Shown: piece by piece, positions 10,251 through 22,100 of the stretch
Layout of the letters: every line of letters starts with the position of its first letter
How positions within the stretch are numbered: position 1 is the first letter of the stretch
Assembly: GCF_040436345.1 (NCBI RefSeq)
Contig: NC_133215.1
Coordinates: forward strand, 24,417,806 to 24,481,805
Origin: Pagrus major
Lineage: Eukaryota; Chordata; Actinopteri; Spariformes; Sparidae
Direction: 5' to 3'
Length of the DNA: 64,000 bases
Made by a program: the position numbers and the translations under genes
The notes under the pieces: model-generated
Told to the model about the DNA's origin: nothing
Database searches by the model: none
Seen by the model: the letters and a program-made list of their open reading frames with translations, nothing else

Positions 10251-10525
10251 TCTCTCGCCTTGGTAATATTAACGACAGTGATGAAATCATAGACTTACTC
10301 CGAGATTAAACGGAATTGACATTTTATCGGACGCATCAGGACATGCCCTCTGACTTTGTAACGTAGCTCAAGTAAAGCCTCGTGAGGACAACAACCCGTC
10401 GTTAGTCAACAAGCTAACAGGCGTTAGCACCGCAGAGCTCTCACTTTCTCTTCCATTTCGTCTGCGTGTGTTGTCGGCCTTTAGATTCTGTCGCCAGGTT
10501 CAGTCCGTGGTTTTGCCAGGAGAGG

Positions 10526-13500
10526 ATGAACTGGCTTTTCCCCCTGTCCAAAGGCTCCGGACCTCTCCCTCCTCTGAACAGCCTACAGCAACAAAGACAG
10601 CGGCAGATCGAGTCACTCAAAGCTGCTCATCCGAGGTAACCGTGAATGGCAACCGGTCACCTGGTGCTGCCGATTAGCTTGTTAACAGTAACGTTATTTT
10701 ATTTTATTTTTTAAAACAGAGCTTGGTCAGTTTCTGGCTACTGGTGTCGATAACGAGAACATGTTGTCGGAGAGCACGCACACACACGGTGTGTTTACTT
10801 AGCATAGCTAGCCACTTGGCTGACAGTTAAGTCACAAGAAGTACGTCAGGCTAACATATAACTCATTGCCTTTATCCTCGCACACGTTTGTCGCTGCTAT
10901 ACTTAAAATATATGTCAAAATACCAAAGTCACGATATTACGTGAAGCAACAACCACTGCTTTTATGTGCTCCTCTGTGGACACCGAATAGCTAATGTTTG
11001 CTAACCTTTCCTCGTAGCTAACTAGCTAGTTAGGAATGATTTGGCAGGGCGCTGTGTTAGCCGTCTAGCTAATCAAGTGAGCCGGTGACAGTTACAGTAT
11101 CTATATTTAGGACTGATGACACAAGTTGTAGCTGGCCTGATACATCTTGTGATCATTCCAGTGTTAACTCGAACTTGTCACGCCTGTAGTTTTAGGAGGA
11201 GCTAGCTAATTAGATGTGGAGATTAAAGTATTAGCCTTTGTTTACTATAATAGAATTGCACGGGCCACAATGTACTGTGGTGAATGCTGCTCATGGCGTG
11301 GCGATGATGTCTAAGCGTGGGTGAATGGGAAAACAAGTTTCATACTGTTTAAAGATTGTGAGCAGACAGAGCCCCTCAACAGGCCATAGCAAACTTCTGT
11401 AGGGGTAAAGGATTATATCAGGCATAATGTGTTGACTTTCTGAAGTCATCATGACTGCAGTAAACAGTATGGTTTTACAGTTATTGCATGCAGTAATAGT
11501 AGGCAGATATGACTGGTGGAGCGTAGTCATGTGTTGGTAATGCAATGAGGCAAATAAGTAAGTGGATCAGCATTGGGCAAAGTAGTTAGTACAGATACAT
11601 GTTTTCTTGTTAGTTAAATGTCTTCAATTCAGGTTTTCTTACAAGTTCAGATAAAAGAAAAAAATAGGATTGTAGTAAAACTTTTAGATTGTACAGTTTA
11701 CTCTGTGGTCGGTCCAGTTTGCCTGGAAAACTGTGTCTACGTCTTAGCAAATTCGGTGGGTAAGGGATTAAGCATATAGAGTCATTGAGCGAGATTAATC
11801 ATTGAAGGTCTCTCTTTGTGAGTCTTTCTTTCTCCAAACTAGCAGGAGTTTCATTAACATTGATAAAGGATGTATACGACAGTTTCGAAATGTGCTGATC
11901 AAGACTACTGATGAAAGATTACAGATCATGACCTTCTTGTATTACTGTTTCCCAACAGCCTCGCAGAGATCCAGAAAGATGTTGAGTACAGAATACCATT
12001 CACAGTCAACAACTCCACCATTAGTGTTAATGTGTAAGTACAGTTTCTCACACATGGTCACAGTGTCACAGTATCAAATGCAGGCTGTGTGCTGGATTCA
12101 CAGTCACATATCATATTTTTTGTTGTATTTTCCTTTAGTCTGCTGCCTCCTCAGTTCCCCCAGGAGAAGCCGGTGGTTAGTGTCTACCCCCCTGTTGGTC
12201 ATCACTTAGTAGACAGCAATAATGGCACCATGATCACCAGCCCCCTCATCACTAATGTAAGTAGTTGTTTTGTTTTGTGTGATTCCTAATCTTGGTTTGT
12301 TGAAGGGGTTCGATGGGATAAAGGGGTTCTTACAAATCTGTGATCTGAGATCATTCAAGAAAACCACCAGCGGCTAATTTGTTACCTGGTTTTGAAACTG
12401 TCAACACACTCAGTGACATGAATGTTCTTGCTGTTTTCTCCACTGTTAAAATAACCTTATCTCATGGTTTCCTACAAGGGCAGGTTGAAAAGGGGTAGAT
12501 CATTACTCACAGCTGTATCCATAATGAATAAATGTCACATCTGACCAAAACTGAAACTGAAATGGTTAGTCACAGTAAAACGCTTTCTGTAGCTGAACAG
12601 TAGATCATTTCAAGATACAGTCACATGTGAGTAGTGCTTCTTTCAGCACAGAGTCCGTGCTCTTACTGCGTCCTCAGTTCAAATGCTCTGTCTTGTTTCC
12701 GTGATTCCATCATTATGCAGGTTTATGATCATCTTTGTTTGTGGAGCATTTGTTTGACCCCTTGATATCCCTCCCAGTCACTATGTCTCATTTCCGTACC
12801 AAAGCCAGGATAAGGGCTTATCCAGATATCTGAATCAAGGCTGTGATGTTTACACACAAATAGCTGTAGTTTGAATAGAGATAGGGGGAGAAAGCTGATT
12901 ACTGCCCAGCTACATGTAAACATGGGTTTCCCCTAATCAAGTGAATCTTCTCCTGATTCTTATAATAACATGCAAACGTAGTGTTCAACTCGCAGTATCA
13001 ACTTCTATTTGTCTTTCCTGGTTGTTTGATATTTAATGTAACTTTTGTTAGGTCAAACTTTAGTTTCATAAGTGATGATGTTCTTAGTTTCCTCCAAGTA
13101 TTTTTAGTTTTTGTTGTTGTGTATGTTGTAGTTTGGGATGCACTCAGATCTGGGTAAGGTCATTCAGAGTCTGCTGGATGAGTTCTGGAAGAGTCCCCCT
13201 GCCTTGATGTCCAGTGGCCCTGGTGGCTTTCCATAGTGAGTCTGCTCTTTCATTCATAGACATTTGTCTCTAAGTACTTTCTCATTATAACAGGAAGTTC
13301 AAGTGTTGTGTAACCTAAGTTTAAGTATTTTTGCAGTAATGCTTTTATATGGGCATTGCAGTAAATTAGTAGCCCTAAAACCCAGTTCATTATTATAATG
13401 GAAATTTGGGGCAACATTATGTAACCTTGTCATGTTTTTTTACTATCAAACATATTGTGTTAAACTGGAACCTGTGTGCCTTTTCCTGAATAGTCACGGT

Positions 13501-15322
13501 TGAAAAGCTCTGTCTAGTGGCTTCAAGAAAATTATTAAAGTAGCTTGTAAAATAATCTTTTTCTCCTCCCATGTTCACGCAGCAATATGTACAAGCCTCC
13601 TTACCCCACTCAGGCTTTCCACTATGGCTCTCGCCACATGGGTCCCAGTCACACGCCGCCTGCTGGTCCAGGCCCAGCTCCATCTCCAGCTCCCATGCCT
13701 CACCCAGGGGTCGAAAATGCCCATGGACACCCTCGAGCTCCAGCCCCATATGGACTGATTTCTGACCTGCCACTGCCTGTTCCCACCGGAGACTCCCAGG
13801 TACACTCACAATGCCTAATATACACAAGTGGGTTGGTAGAAGGAAGTGGTGATAGCATCTCAAACATTAAAACTCTCACAGCAGAGGGAGGTATGAGGCT
13901 GGCTTTCAGTTTAAAATATCTTTCCCTTCAACTGATTGGTCGTGTTCAGATAATTCTAGTGTGAGTTACTTATACTACCGCTGTCTTTTTCAGGCTGGAC
14001 TGAACGGACACATGTACAAGATGCCTGAGATTCCCGAGTCTTTTCCTGAGCTCTGTGACATGAAGTACAGTATCCCAAAATATTCTTGACTTAAAATGCA
14101 TTTTGATTGAGATCCGAAAACGTTCTCTTGGTTCCATTACATTAATGTCTTTGTTCCTTTCTTCTCTTACCTTCTGCAACACATCTACCACCTTCTGCTG
14201 CGCCACTTCCCAGTCTAATGCAGTTGTCGAACATGTCTGAAAACGAGGACGTGTTACTGGAGTTCTTTGTGAGTTTGCCACAACTCAAACAGATCACCAA
14301 TGATAAAGAAGAACTTGTCACCAGTATAGTGGACATGGCGAGTAAGTTGCTCTTCAACCCCTGATCTGAAGGTTTTGATGGTTATAACTATGAAAGGGAA
14401 GTAAAATTGAGTTAAGCTTTCCTGATATTTGTGCCTCTGTTTGTCATTTACAGAGAAAAACCTTCAGATGGAGCCACAGCTGGAAGGAAAAAGACAAGAA
14501 ATGCTCTACAAGGTCAGATATTACATCTCATATCTTGTGCTCTCTCATTGTGTCTGTCCCATGGACACATAAAAAACACATTCATGCTGTTATATCTCGC
14601 AGCTTCTGATGTTGGTTTTTGTCTGTTGACAGTACGAACAGCTGACCCAGATGAAATCGGCCTTTGAGACAAGGATGCAGCGACAGCACGACCTCAGCGA
14701 GGTGAGAGACTCATTGCGTTGTGGTTTTATTGATAATTGGGTTTTGAGTACAGATGCGCTTTTGTGGATTCAAGCTGCCTGTTTAATGTCCTTAAGTTAA
14801 AGGCCACATAGTTTTTACTTTGTCAGGTGAAGGAAATTAAAGGAGGAAATGTTGAGCGGTTTAAAGAAGCCAACCCCAGCCTGCTGGAAAATGTCTGTAA
14901 ACACGCTTCAGAAAATTTCTGTCTCTGTTTCTGACTTTGATGTCTTTCCTCCCTCACTAGAGTTGCAGTCTTAGTACCTTACAGGCTCGGTTAAAAGTTG
15001 CAGCCCACCAGGCCGAGGAGGAGTCAGAGGAGACGGCGGAAAACTTCCTGGAGGGACGCACAGATATCGACGAATTCCTGACCAGCTTCATGGAGAAAAG
15101 AACGGTGAGTAACTAGGAGTGCAGTGTTTGTGTAACTATTACTTTGATATATTGTTGTTTTTAGTGTCGATGTAATCAAATGTTCAGTATGTAACATTAG
15201 AAGAAGAAAGGTGTGTTGACCATTTTTGTGTTATTCCACAGCTTTGCCACAGCAGAAGAGCCAAAGAGGAAAAGTTGCAACAGTCCATCAACACACATGG
15301 ACCGTTTCCTACCAGCCACTAG
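10526..15322 (+). CDS. vps37a: VPS37A, ESCRT-I subunit (11 coding exons)
   Basis: Component of ESCRT-I, which sorts ubiquitinated membrane cargo into multivesicular bodies. Coding exons: 10526-10635, 11959-12033, 12139-12256, 13132-13235, 13583-13799, 13994-14064, 14214-14341, 14454-14512, 14633-14701, 14961-15104, 15242-15322. All junctions are GT-AG and phases join to a 391-aa protein (human 397). The N-terminus MNWLFPLSKGSG and the UEV-like part (LLPPQFPQEKPVVSVYPP, residues about 62-79; HSDLGKVIQSLLDEFWKSPP in exon 4) match the family. Exon 5 encodes a Pro/His-rich linker. Residues about 220-380 form the coiled-coil Mod(r) domain (LPQLKQITNDKEELV, LQARLKVAAHQAEEESEE, FLTSFMEKRT), ending AKEEKLQQSINTHGPFPTSH. 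The start codon aligns with the family start. No break was seen. Confidence 0.95.
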
Positions 15323-16885
15323 AACACAAGGTACAGCACACACAACAGATTACAAGTGTAATTTCTAAACAAAACTCACAAGACTGTAACTCTCAGTCAG
15401 TCATCTGTCTCTGTGGAGGGAAACTGGTGGTTCTCAGCTGACTGTTTCACAACTGCACTGGTGGTTTTCGTTTACGACTATACTTCCCTCTATTACTCTT
15501 ATTTTCTTACATTTGTTCCTCAGGTTTGATGTTTTCTCAGCCAACTGCTGCCAACTAAAAAGGATAAAGACATTTGAGGGGACAAAAAGCACACTGAGTC
15601 AACAATGGGCACTTTGGAGAAACACGAGGACGGGAATGGCAATGCTGGGCTTAAAAAAAAGAAAGACGAAGAAGCCTGCTGTGCCCAGATTTGAGCTAAA
15701 AAAGCCTGGTGAAGTTGGATGGAGAAGCTGTCAAGTCACCACAAGAGGCCAAAACTGGGAGAAGGAGACATTTGCCTGGCCTTTACTACCACATTACTAA
15801 GGATTGATTACACAGTGGATAATTTCCATTGCACATGCTGTTTGTCCAGTTTTGACTTGACAGAAAAAATTTTTTTTCTTTCTCGAATTTATGTTGCTCA
15901 CTAAGAGAAACGCGAGTGGTTGGTGATTTGAACACATTTGGAAGATAGTAGAAATTGTTTAGGACATTATTCCCAATCTTTTCAAAGCAGTGAGCAAGAA
16001 AATGTCACTATGAAATAACTGTTAAAATGCTGACGTTGGCGTCTATATTTGCTGTCTCTGAGATCACTGTCACGTCCTTCCTTTATTATTCCAGAAAGGT
16101 CCTACTGCCTACTGGACAGAGAGAGGAAATACATTTGCACTGCAAATCTCCTGTTTACATTGGAAAGGTTGGTCTAGACATTTTCATGAAACTCAGTAAG
16201 AATAGTGTTACGTTAACAAGTCAAGATAATCTCTCCAACAAGAGGCAAGGACGGGGCAGTGTTGTCAGGAGACGTTAAGCTCGGGGTGTTAAAAGTGTCA
16301 CTCTTTGCAGGCAGTGGTTGGTCCTTCATCAAGTTGGTGGATGTCCCCTTTTAAGTAATATCTTGAACAGAACCTCAATATCAGTGTGTTCGCACAAGCA
16401 CTCATAATTCGATAAGCTTCCCAGGGTAATACTCTGACTTTTTTCACAGTGTTGATACCATAACAGAATTCTGATATGTACTGTACATCAAAATCAGTCA
16501 ACACAATCCAAATTACAAAGTTGACCAGTTTACAAACAAATGATGTAAACTGGTGACATCAGAATGCCGTAAACCAGGTAAACGGTTTAATCACACTCTT
16601 ACCTAAATGCTTTTTACATGAATTGAGTTGTTTGTGTTCATGGAAACATACTGATCACCATCAGCACCTGGCTGTTTTCTGACACCATTTGAACTGGACA
16701 ATTTTTGATGCAGGTTTGGGATACTGTTGGGGGATATTAGGTTAAATGCTACAGTAAAGCTCGATGACATTGGATACTGTATTTAAATAATGTTAATAAT
16801 AGGCTATATTGTAATCAAAGACTCAGACACCTTGTATTATATGTTCTTATTTAATTTGTTAGAGTAATAAAGCATTTAGAATAAA
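15323..16885 (+). other. Probable VPS37A 3' UTR with poly(A) signals
   Basis: No further coding exon is recognisable after the stop. Two AATAAA signals lie at 16866-16871 and 16880-16885, the first good pair downstream. The UTR end is inferred, and a shorter transcript is possible. Confidence 0.4.
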
Positions 16886-17615
16886 TCATGTTTCCTTTAC
16901 TTGCTGCAACACTGAGTGCATTGTCTTGCATGCTTACCCAGACCACTCGCTTGCTTGTTAATCGCATAACAACAAAAAACAAGTGGCACAAATTCAATAG
17001 TATTGCCTTTAAGTTACATTCATAGCCTCTCAGTAGCACCAAAGAGCTCTTTTAAAAATGGTATTCACGTAGATTGCAATGACTGCTTAAGGAATATACA
17101 GTTGACATCAATTTATTATTGGCTTCACAGGGAGCCATTGTCAATGGATCCACTGCAATGAATACATGAATCCAATATGCGGCTAAAAGGTCAAACACAG
17201 TAAGAACAGTTTGACAAAAGAACATGCCTCTAATATGAGTCCTTAAGTATCTTCTCTTTAAAACACAGATCCATGAAACCTGCTCAGCACACAGCTGTGT
17301 GAGGTTTTTATAATACAGACTGGAGCTGCAGATGCACACATACACACAGGACTGATGGGGAAATACTCATACTCAGCAGGTTTTATTGTATGTGAAAGTC
17401 AAGCCATCACAAAGGATGCCACTAAGCCTGAACCCAACAACCAAACCAACAGATGGGTGCTAAACTTTGCAGGTCACAGCATTTCTTTACAAACCTGTGA
17501 GTTAAACAGATACAGTGTGTGTCCCGAGTACACGTCTCTAAATTAAAGCTTTGGGGCTAATGCTTCATCAAGAGCCCCACAATTCATGTCACCGCTCCTC
17601 CAACCATGTCAGTTT
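16886..17615. other. Intergenic, nothing recognised
   Basis: AT-rich sequence after the VPS37A poly(A) signals. Short open frames on both strands show no family resemblance and no splice or promoter context. Confidence 0.4.
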
Positions 17616-18090
17616 TACGGTGGCCCTGAAGTGCAAATCAGAGCAGCACATAGGAAAACATAAAACAACAAATCGGCAAATAAAACACGACAACAAGTAG
17701 GAACATACAACATCAAACAAAATGCGACAATAAATCACAAAACACAAAGGCAAATAGGAAATCAATTTAACAAAAGAGAAAACACAACAAACACCAGTAA
17801 GCACAACCACAAAGCAGAAAAGACAAGGACATAACTTATACCGGCAAAAGATTAGTTGTTGTGTTCTGTAAATTTTTGTATTAATTTACAAGAGGAAAAC
17901 AGCATCTTAAAAAATGAATGAACAAAACAAAAACAACCTATTCTATTCTATAGTTTGATGTTTATCTTGCCTTTACATTTTCCAATGATAAATTTGTTGT
18001 AACATTTTGTTAAACTATTTACTATAAACTGTTGTTTTGTTTCCTTTTTGTTGTTGTGTTTTCAATGATTTGCACTTCAGGGCCACCGTA
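17616..18090. mobile_element. MITE-like element with 25-bp perfect terminal repeats
   Basis: The ends TACGGTGGCCCTGAAGTGCA... and its exact reverse complement match over 25 bases (17616-17640 and 18066-18090). The interior of about 425 bases is A/C-rich on the left half and T/G-rich on the right, without coding potential. A TA at both ends would suit a mariner-like target duplication, but the superfamily is uncertain. Confidence 0.7.
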
Positions 18091-18247
18091 CATTTCTGTG
18101 AGAATTATGTAAAAGTTGAGTTTACATTACTTTCTGTATAAAAGTGGGTGAAATTACATTTCCAGGACGTATATGTTGTTCAGTGTTGGCAGAGATACTG
18201 ATTTATTTGTGTTGTATGGCATGGTGAAGGTGATAATCTCTCTTGAG

Positions 18248-18368
18248 CAGCAGGTGGCGGTAATTCACCACACAGGCTTCAGCAAGCAACCGGAAATAGA
18301 CAAGGAGGGGGAGAAGAAGAAGGAGGAGGAAAAACAACCGAGGAGGCGCGCATTACAGGAAGCAGCAG
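18248..18368 (+). promoter_or_regulatory. Probable NSMCE1 promoter and non-coding first exon
   Basis: CAGCAGGTGGCGGTAATTC (18248-18266) resembles a CTCF-type site and a repeat often found before fish genes. An ETS-like ACCGGAAAT lies at 18289-18297. A likely first-exon donor CAG|GTAAAT lies at 18368/18369; the next acceptor is TCTAG at 19108-19112, just before the start codon. Inferred from motifs. Confidence 0.4.
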
Positions 18369-18704
18369 GTAAATAAAACTTATTTTAAGTGAAGAAAGTC
18401 GACTCTGCAAAGGATATAAAAATGAAGTCATGAAGCTAAACCGAAAATAACCGAGGTCTGTGGTTTACTGACCTCACTTAGCAAGAAGTTCACAGTTAGC
18501 TGACGTTAATGTTGCTATGGACGTTAGCTAGCTAAGTTATCACTGTACACTCAGTAGATAAATGTTGTCAGATGCATGCTTGCAGCGCCACATTTAACTT
18601 GTAGTTGATCTTTTTGCTTTGGTCACATTTTTAAATAGCTGTTACCAAAAATGATGAGCCACTGATGGGGTCAGATAGACCTCCTGTGGGAGTCTGTTGT
18701 CTCT

Positions 18705-19016
18705 AGATCTGCAACAAATAATCCATTAATCGATTAAAAAGAAAATTACTTGATTTTCATAATCAACCTTTGCTGGTTCCAGTTTCTTAAATTTGAGGAT
18801 TTGCTGCTCTTCGTTGTCATTTATGATACTAAATAAATAGTCTTTGGGTTTTTGACTGTTGGTTGGACAGAAGAAGCAATTTGAAAATGTCTCTTTGGGC
18901 TCTGGGATATTATAATGACAATTTTTCACAATTTAAGACTAAACTATTAATTGTTTAATTGTGAAAATAACTGGCAGATTAATCGATAAGGATAAGAATC
19001 GTTAGTTGCAGCCGTA
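18705..19016. mobile_element. MITE-like element, ATTAATCGATTA family
   Basis: Imperfect terminal repeats: GCAACAAATAATCCATTAAT near the left end and, reversed on the right, GGCTGCAACTAACGATTCTT with ATCGATTAATCTG. This pattern (GCTGCAACTAACGATT...) is common in fish genomes. It lies in intron 1 of NSMCE1. Confidence 0.6.
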
Positions 19017-19126
19017 GTTGTTTCCTTTGTCTTTCTGGGTTGAATCGTTTACTTTTACAGCCACACATTGTGAGTTGCAGATTGTTTAGGTATCTGTGTT
19101 CTGTGTGTCTAGGTCAGTCCAGAAAC

Positions 19127-22100
19127 ATGTCGCGACAGATGGGAGACAGCCATCGGAGGTTCCTACAGACCATGATGGGCAGTGGCATCATCGATCAACA
19201 AGGGGCAAAGGCACTCTATCAGTATTGTTGTGAAACCCACAACAGTGAGTCATTTTATATAATAGTCACTGATGTTGATACCAGAGTAACTCAAGGGTTC
19301 ATCTCTGTAGCAGAAGACAGGCTCTCATACAGCAGGTCGAGGCCTGTGCAGATCCTTTAACGGCAAGAATAGAAATATGCCTCGAAAGTATTTTTTATTT
19401 AATCTTTGAAGTTCAAGTGAATATTTGAATTGCCTTTTACATGAACTATTTCAAGTATGTACATTTCATGAACACAACTTTTTCTGTTGGGAATAGTAAC
19501 ATTTTCAGTCAATGAGTTCCCTTACATTTGATTCAGAAAATGATAAACTAGACAGAAATTGAAATCTTCCTAATAAAGGAATTTAAAACCTGTGTTGAAA
19601 CTATAAAGATTCAGTCAGTTTCCAATGTATTCATCTTACTGCTTCTTTAAGTCTATCTTTGAAACTAACAAACTTTGTCTTTCTTGTGTTTGTTTTTTTT
19701 TGCAGCACAGCACGCCCCTGACAAACTGGATGATTTCATTGAGCCCATCAACTCAAAGCTGCAGCCCATGTTCATGCAGATTAGAAAAGGGATGTCTGAA
19801 GACAACGGTCAGCAGTACTACGCCTTGGTTAGTGGCTTTAACTGAATTTTTAAAAATTGACTCTTTTGAAGTCACAGGTTGGTTGGTGAATTGAGGGAGT
19901 CAAAGTTACACAGTTAAACAAAAAGTAGCTTTCTTTGGTCTGTATGTTCTGCAAAGTCCAACATGCACACAGACTCAGGTAAACATTTTAATAAGTCGGG
20001 TCCAATAGTCTGTGATCACATTGAAAATCTCTAATATTATCGAATAAACATGGAAATAATCAGAAAGTTTGAAGATTCAAAAGATAAATGAAAGTTAAAT
20101 TGATATTCTAAGCCAAGAAGGCCTTTCTCAGCCTCATGACCAGACTAAAGGTTTCTTAGTGGGCAGTGCACAGAACTCTAAAATGTTTTTCAGAAACTAG
20201 ATCAGATCAGGCAGACCCAAAATGACCACACCATCAGAGGATCAATACATTAAGGTGAGTTCCCTAAGAGTTAGAAAAGTTAATTTATCGAAGATACAGG
20301 AAAGGTAATGTCACAAATTAAGCTGTCTTGTGGTGGTCTCAGAGTTTCTAAACCACATCTCAGTAGGTGAAACAAAGCCAAACACTTGGAATACCAGAAT
20401 TTCACAGTGGATGACTGGAAAAAGTCCTATTTACTGGTGAATCCAAGTTACAGATGTATGGCAGTGACAGAAGGGTGTATATACGGAGACGAACAGGAGA
20501 GAGGATGATACCACAGTGTTTCAAACCTACAGTGGTGGGAATATTCACATCTGGGGCTGTTTTGCCTCCTTTGTATTTATCAGTGTGATTAGTTGCTCAG
20601 TAGGTGGTGAAAGATGTGTGAAATGTGAAAACAGCTGCAAATTAAAAATGGGTTGCTAAACCTTTGTCTGCATCTAAAGCATGTTGAGTCAGCAGGAGGC
20701 TTTATTAATCACAGTTTCACTGAAATCCTGTCCAGGTAAACATGGCTGAGACTGATGTCACCAGGATGTCCTCAGATTATGCTGACAATGAGCTGGAGCT
20801 GTTCGGGAAAACGGTGAGTGAATTTTGCAGAAAGAAATCCTCATGGATTAAAGTTCTCCGTCGCTACAAACTTAACAGAGGCGACCTGTGAGATCAACGT
20901 AGATCGGAGGAGAACTGTTGGCTGATGTTTATTGACAGATTGTCACACTCTACAGCCAATTATATCGTTAACAGCGTGTGCGCGCCTGACCAATTGCAGT
21001 GCAGTGACCCACACAGGGTGGGATCGCAACACAGAGCGGCACTAAAGTTTAGCTGCTTAGCTAGCAAGGACTCGTCGCGCTGCTACGTTATCAATTGAGT
21101 TTAGTCAGCACGTGAGAACTCGTCTGACACGGAGAGTCTCCTGTTGTGTGCTACATGTGTGAAATAACAGCTATAGTCTGGACTTTGTCTGCAGTGTATC
21201 TGTGTAAACGGCTTCATTCAGCGTCTCTCCCTCCCCTCTGGCACCGTGAGTTACCATGGTTACAGGAACGCCCTGAAACTTCATAATGATGATCAATAAG
21301 AAGCTTTTGGTTAGTTTGACTGTACAAAATCATGAATGTAGCCTGATGTGCTGAAATCTTGTATTATAACATATAGAACAAAGCCTCAGAGCTTCTTTGA
21401 TTACTAACAGTATGTTAGTGATGACAGAAAGGTGATAACTCGCCATCAGACTGACAAGGCTGCAAAAGTTGCTGCTTGTATGATGTATTTTTCTGTTAAA
21501 CGATAAGAGGCTCACTTTAAACAATATTATTAATAATAATAATTAATGATGATGAGAAGAAGTAGAAAAATAGCGTACTGAAAAGTTCTGTAGATGGTTG
21601 ATTATTTGAAAGAGTAAAACTTGAGAGAAACTTGGCAAAAATAAAGACACAGTTTGATTTGAAAATTACATTGAAAAGACAAAAAACATTTTAAGTGTGA
21701 ATAGAACAGCTGTTCAGATCATCCTCCTGTAAAACACTGTTGGTCAAATATTTAAACTTGATGTCTGCATTAGAGAACATGGTGTGGGGTGAGGCTGTAA
21801 ATCTTATCTTGTTTTTTTAGCACGTGTCAAGTAACGTGCCCTGTAACATGTTTCACAAATTACAAATTGGGAATATGACTTGGCTACAGCTCGAAAAAAT
21901 ATTTCAGTCAAAAGATTTTTTTTTGCTTTAATCCATGAATCCTGCTGAGTAACATTTTGGAGACAATTCTAAATCTAAATGTAATTTATTGCAATGGGAC
22001 GTGTTTCAGCAGTAATTGTAGTGCTGAGCTTCTTCAAAACCTGTTATTTGTTATTCCTGAACTTGAGCTGTTGATATTCAGATTGAGCTGATCGTGGGCT

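Noticed and set aside
13417-13863. 148-codon minus-strand ORF over VPS37A exon 5
   Set aside because: Shadow of a GC-rich, proline-rich coding exon; the plus strand has the conserved splice phases.
14827-14890. Possible extra VPS37A exon (GTGAAGGAAATTAAAGG...)
   Set aside because: The open stretch has no match to the family, and exons 9 and 10 already join in phase with a family-like protein.
20880-21260. CpG island or alternative NSMCE1 promoter
   Set aside because: No exon with a donor follows, and the block looks like an inserted repeat; kept only as an unassigned repeat.
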